The notes under the pieces are model-generated. The model was not told the DNA's origin and searched no databases. It saw nothing but the letters and a program-made list of their open reading frames with translations. Below, in pieces: positions 5,072 through 5,471 of a stretch of 5,471 nt of DNA. A program made the position numbers and the translations under genes. The first letter of the stretch is position 1, and each line of letters opens with the position of its first letter. The DNA is taken from NCBI GenBank assembly GCA_937870805.1, contig CALMZT010000495.1, forward strand, positions 1 to 5,471. The letters run 5' to 3'. The stretch comes from an uncultured Chloroflexota bacterium (GTDB lineage Bacteria > Chloroflexota > Anaerolineae > Aggregatilineales > Phototrophicaceae).

Positions 5072-5199
5072 GCGACTGACCTATTAGAGATGCTTCTTAG
5101 TTATCGGGCAGCGCCGGGAAGCATCACGTTCGGCATGGCAAGCCGTTGCTGGACAGGATTGCGCCTGCCCGGATGACGCTGGTGGTGAAGGTCAGACGC
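5072..5199. other. Foldable block, possible structured RNA or decayed element
   Basis: A long-range inverted repeat (5072-5082 with 5189-5199, 10 of 11 paired) encloses three smaller hairpins: 5089-5096 with 5118-5125 (8 bp), 5131-5134 with 5142-5145, and 5151-5157 with 5164-5170 (one mismatch). No protein frame with a start signal is seen. Read on the minus strand it ends about 25 nt before the terminator at 5022-5048, as a small RNA or leader would. A decayed transposable element is an equal alternative, though no flanking duplication was found. It is not recognised as a tRNA or any RNA family I know. Confidence 0.3.
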
Positions 5200-5307
5200 A
5201 TGCTATCTTAGCTCCAATGGCGTATTGTGAGTGAAGAAATTCGTACTACAACGTTGGGTGCGAAGAAGCATTGGTGGTTCAATGGCGTTGATGCGCTATG
5301 TGGGCTG

Positions 5308-5338
5308 ATGCAATCCGGCGAACGCAACCGGATTGCAT
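5308..5338. repeat. Perfect 11-bp hairpin
   Basis: ATGCAATCCGG (5308-5318) pairs perfectly with CCGGATTGCAT (5328-5338) around a 9-nt loop. The loop bases AACGCAA (5321-5327) are complementary to TTGCGTT at 5410-5416, beyond the next hairpin. No T-run follows. It lies in the gene-free right end of the window (5200-5471). Confidence 0.6.
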
Positions 5339-5359
5339 ATTATCGAGTTATCCAAATGC

Positions 5360-5408
5360 CGAGTTGCTTCAGCTTGAAAATTGAAAGAACGTTGTGTGAA
5401 GCAACTCG
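5360..5408. repeat. Perfect 12-bp inverted repeat with 25-nt loop
   Basis: CGAGTTGCTTCA (5360-5371) pairs perfectly with TGAAGCAACTCG (5397-5408). It follows the 5308-5338 hairpin by 21 nt. A partial gene running off the right edge cannot be excluded: a plus-strand frame stays open from about 5378 to 5471 but has no start signal. Confidence 0.6.
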
Positions 5409-5471
5409 TTTGCGTTAAGGATCGCGTGGGCGCCATTTGCAGTTTGAATTGTCACCAGATAATTGAGGGGT

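Noticed and set aside
5080..5115. Resemblance of the minus strand to part of 23S rRNA (CTGCCCGATAACTAA)
   Set aside because: The match covers under 20 bases from memory and the flanks do not align, so it is most likely chance.
5308..5416. Integron attC site
   Set aside because: The paired core sites (RYYYAAC and GTTRRRY) are not found in proper positions; GTTAAGG near 5414 fails the last base.
5227..5418. 63-codon plus-strand frame starting with GTG
   Set aside because: It has no ribosome-binding site and no recognisable family, and its bases are largely taken up by two perfect hairpins; best treated as chance.

Overview
This window reads as a stretch of a free-living bacterial chromosome with about 50-55% G+C. 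Every gene I can support lies on the minus strand, so transcription runs right to left. No gene gives a firm taxonomic label. A PAS-GAF-HisKA_3 kinase with stand-alone receiver proteins, a secreted 'YYWRV'-type Ig/Fn3-like repeat protein, and many palindromic miniature elements between genes together suggest an environmental, possibly filamentous, Chloroflexota-like genome. That is an inference only.

Layout in transcription order. (1) 5000-5471 holds no convincing gene. It contains two tandem hairpins, a foldable block and a minus-strand intrinsic terminator. (2) A 68-residue helical protein of unknown function lies at 4971-4765. (3) A two-component cluster follows: a single-domain response regulator (4588-4205), a soluble NarX/LiaS-type sensor histidine kinase (4016-2514), and a second single-domain regulator (2329-1955) about two thirds identical to the first. 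Neither regulator has a DNA-binding domain. (4) A secreted protein made of four Ig/Fn3-like repeats lies at 1370-135.

The gaps between genes are full of small mobile palindromes. Three copies of one family (about 74-81 bp, TTTAAA-centred core, TTACGCA/TGCGTAA ends) sit at 23-103, 1541-1614 and 4667-4740. Each is flanked by an exact or one-mismatch direct repeat of about 7 bp. A different 189-bp element (1767-1955) has 12-bp inverted ends and a perfect 10-bp target duplication, and it lands exactly on the stop codon of the second regulator while regenerating it. A third palindrome (2441-2500) lies just after the kinase stop codon.

How the genes probably work together: the kinase senses a cytoplasmic signal through PAS and GAF and phosphorylates one or both receivers. 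The receivers would act by protein contact or as competing phosphate acceptors, because they cannot bind DNA themselves. The kinase and the secreted protein share a ten-base extended -10 element (GTGCTACAAT), which hints at separate promoters of similar type rather than one long operon.
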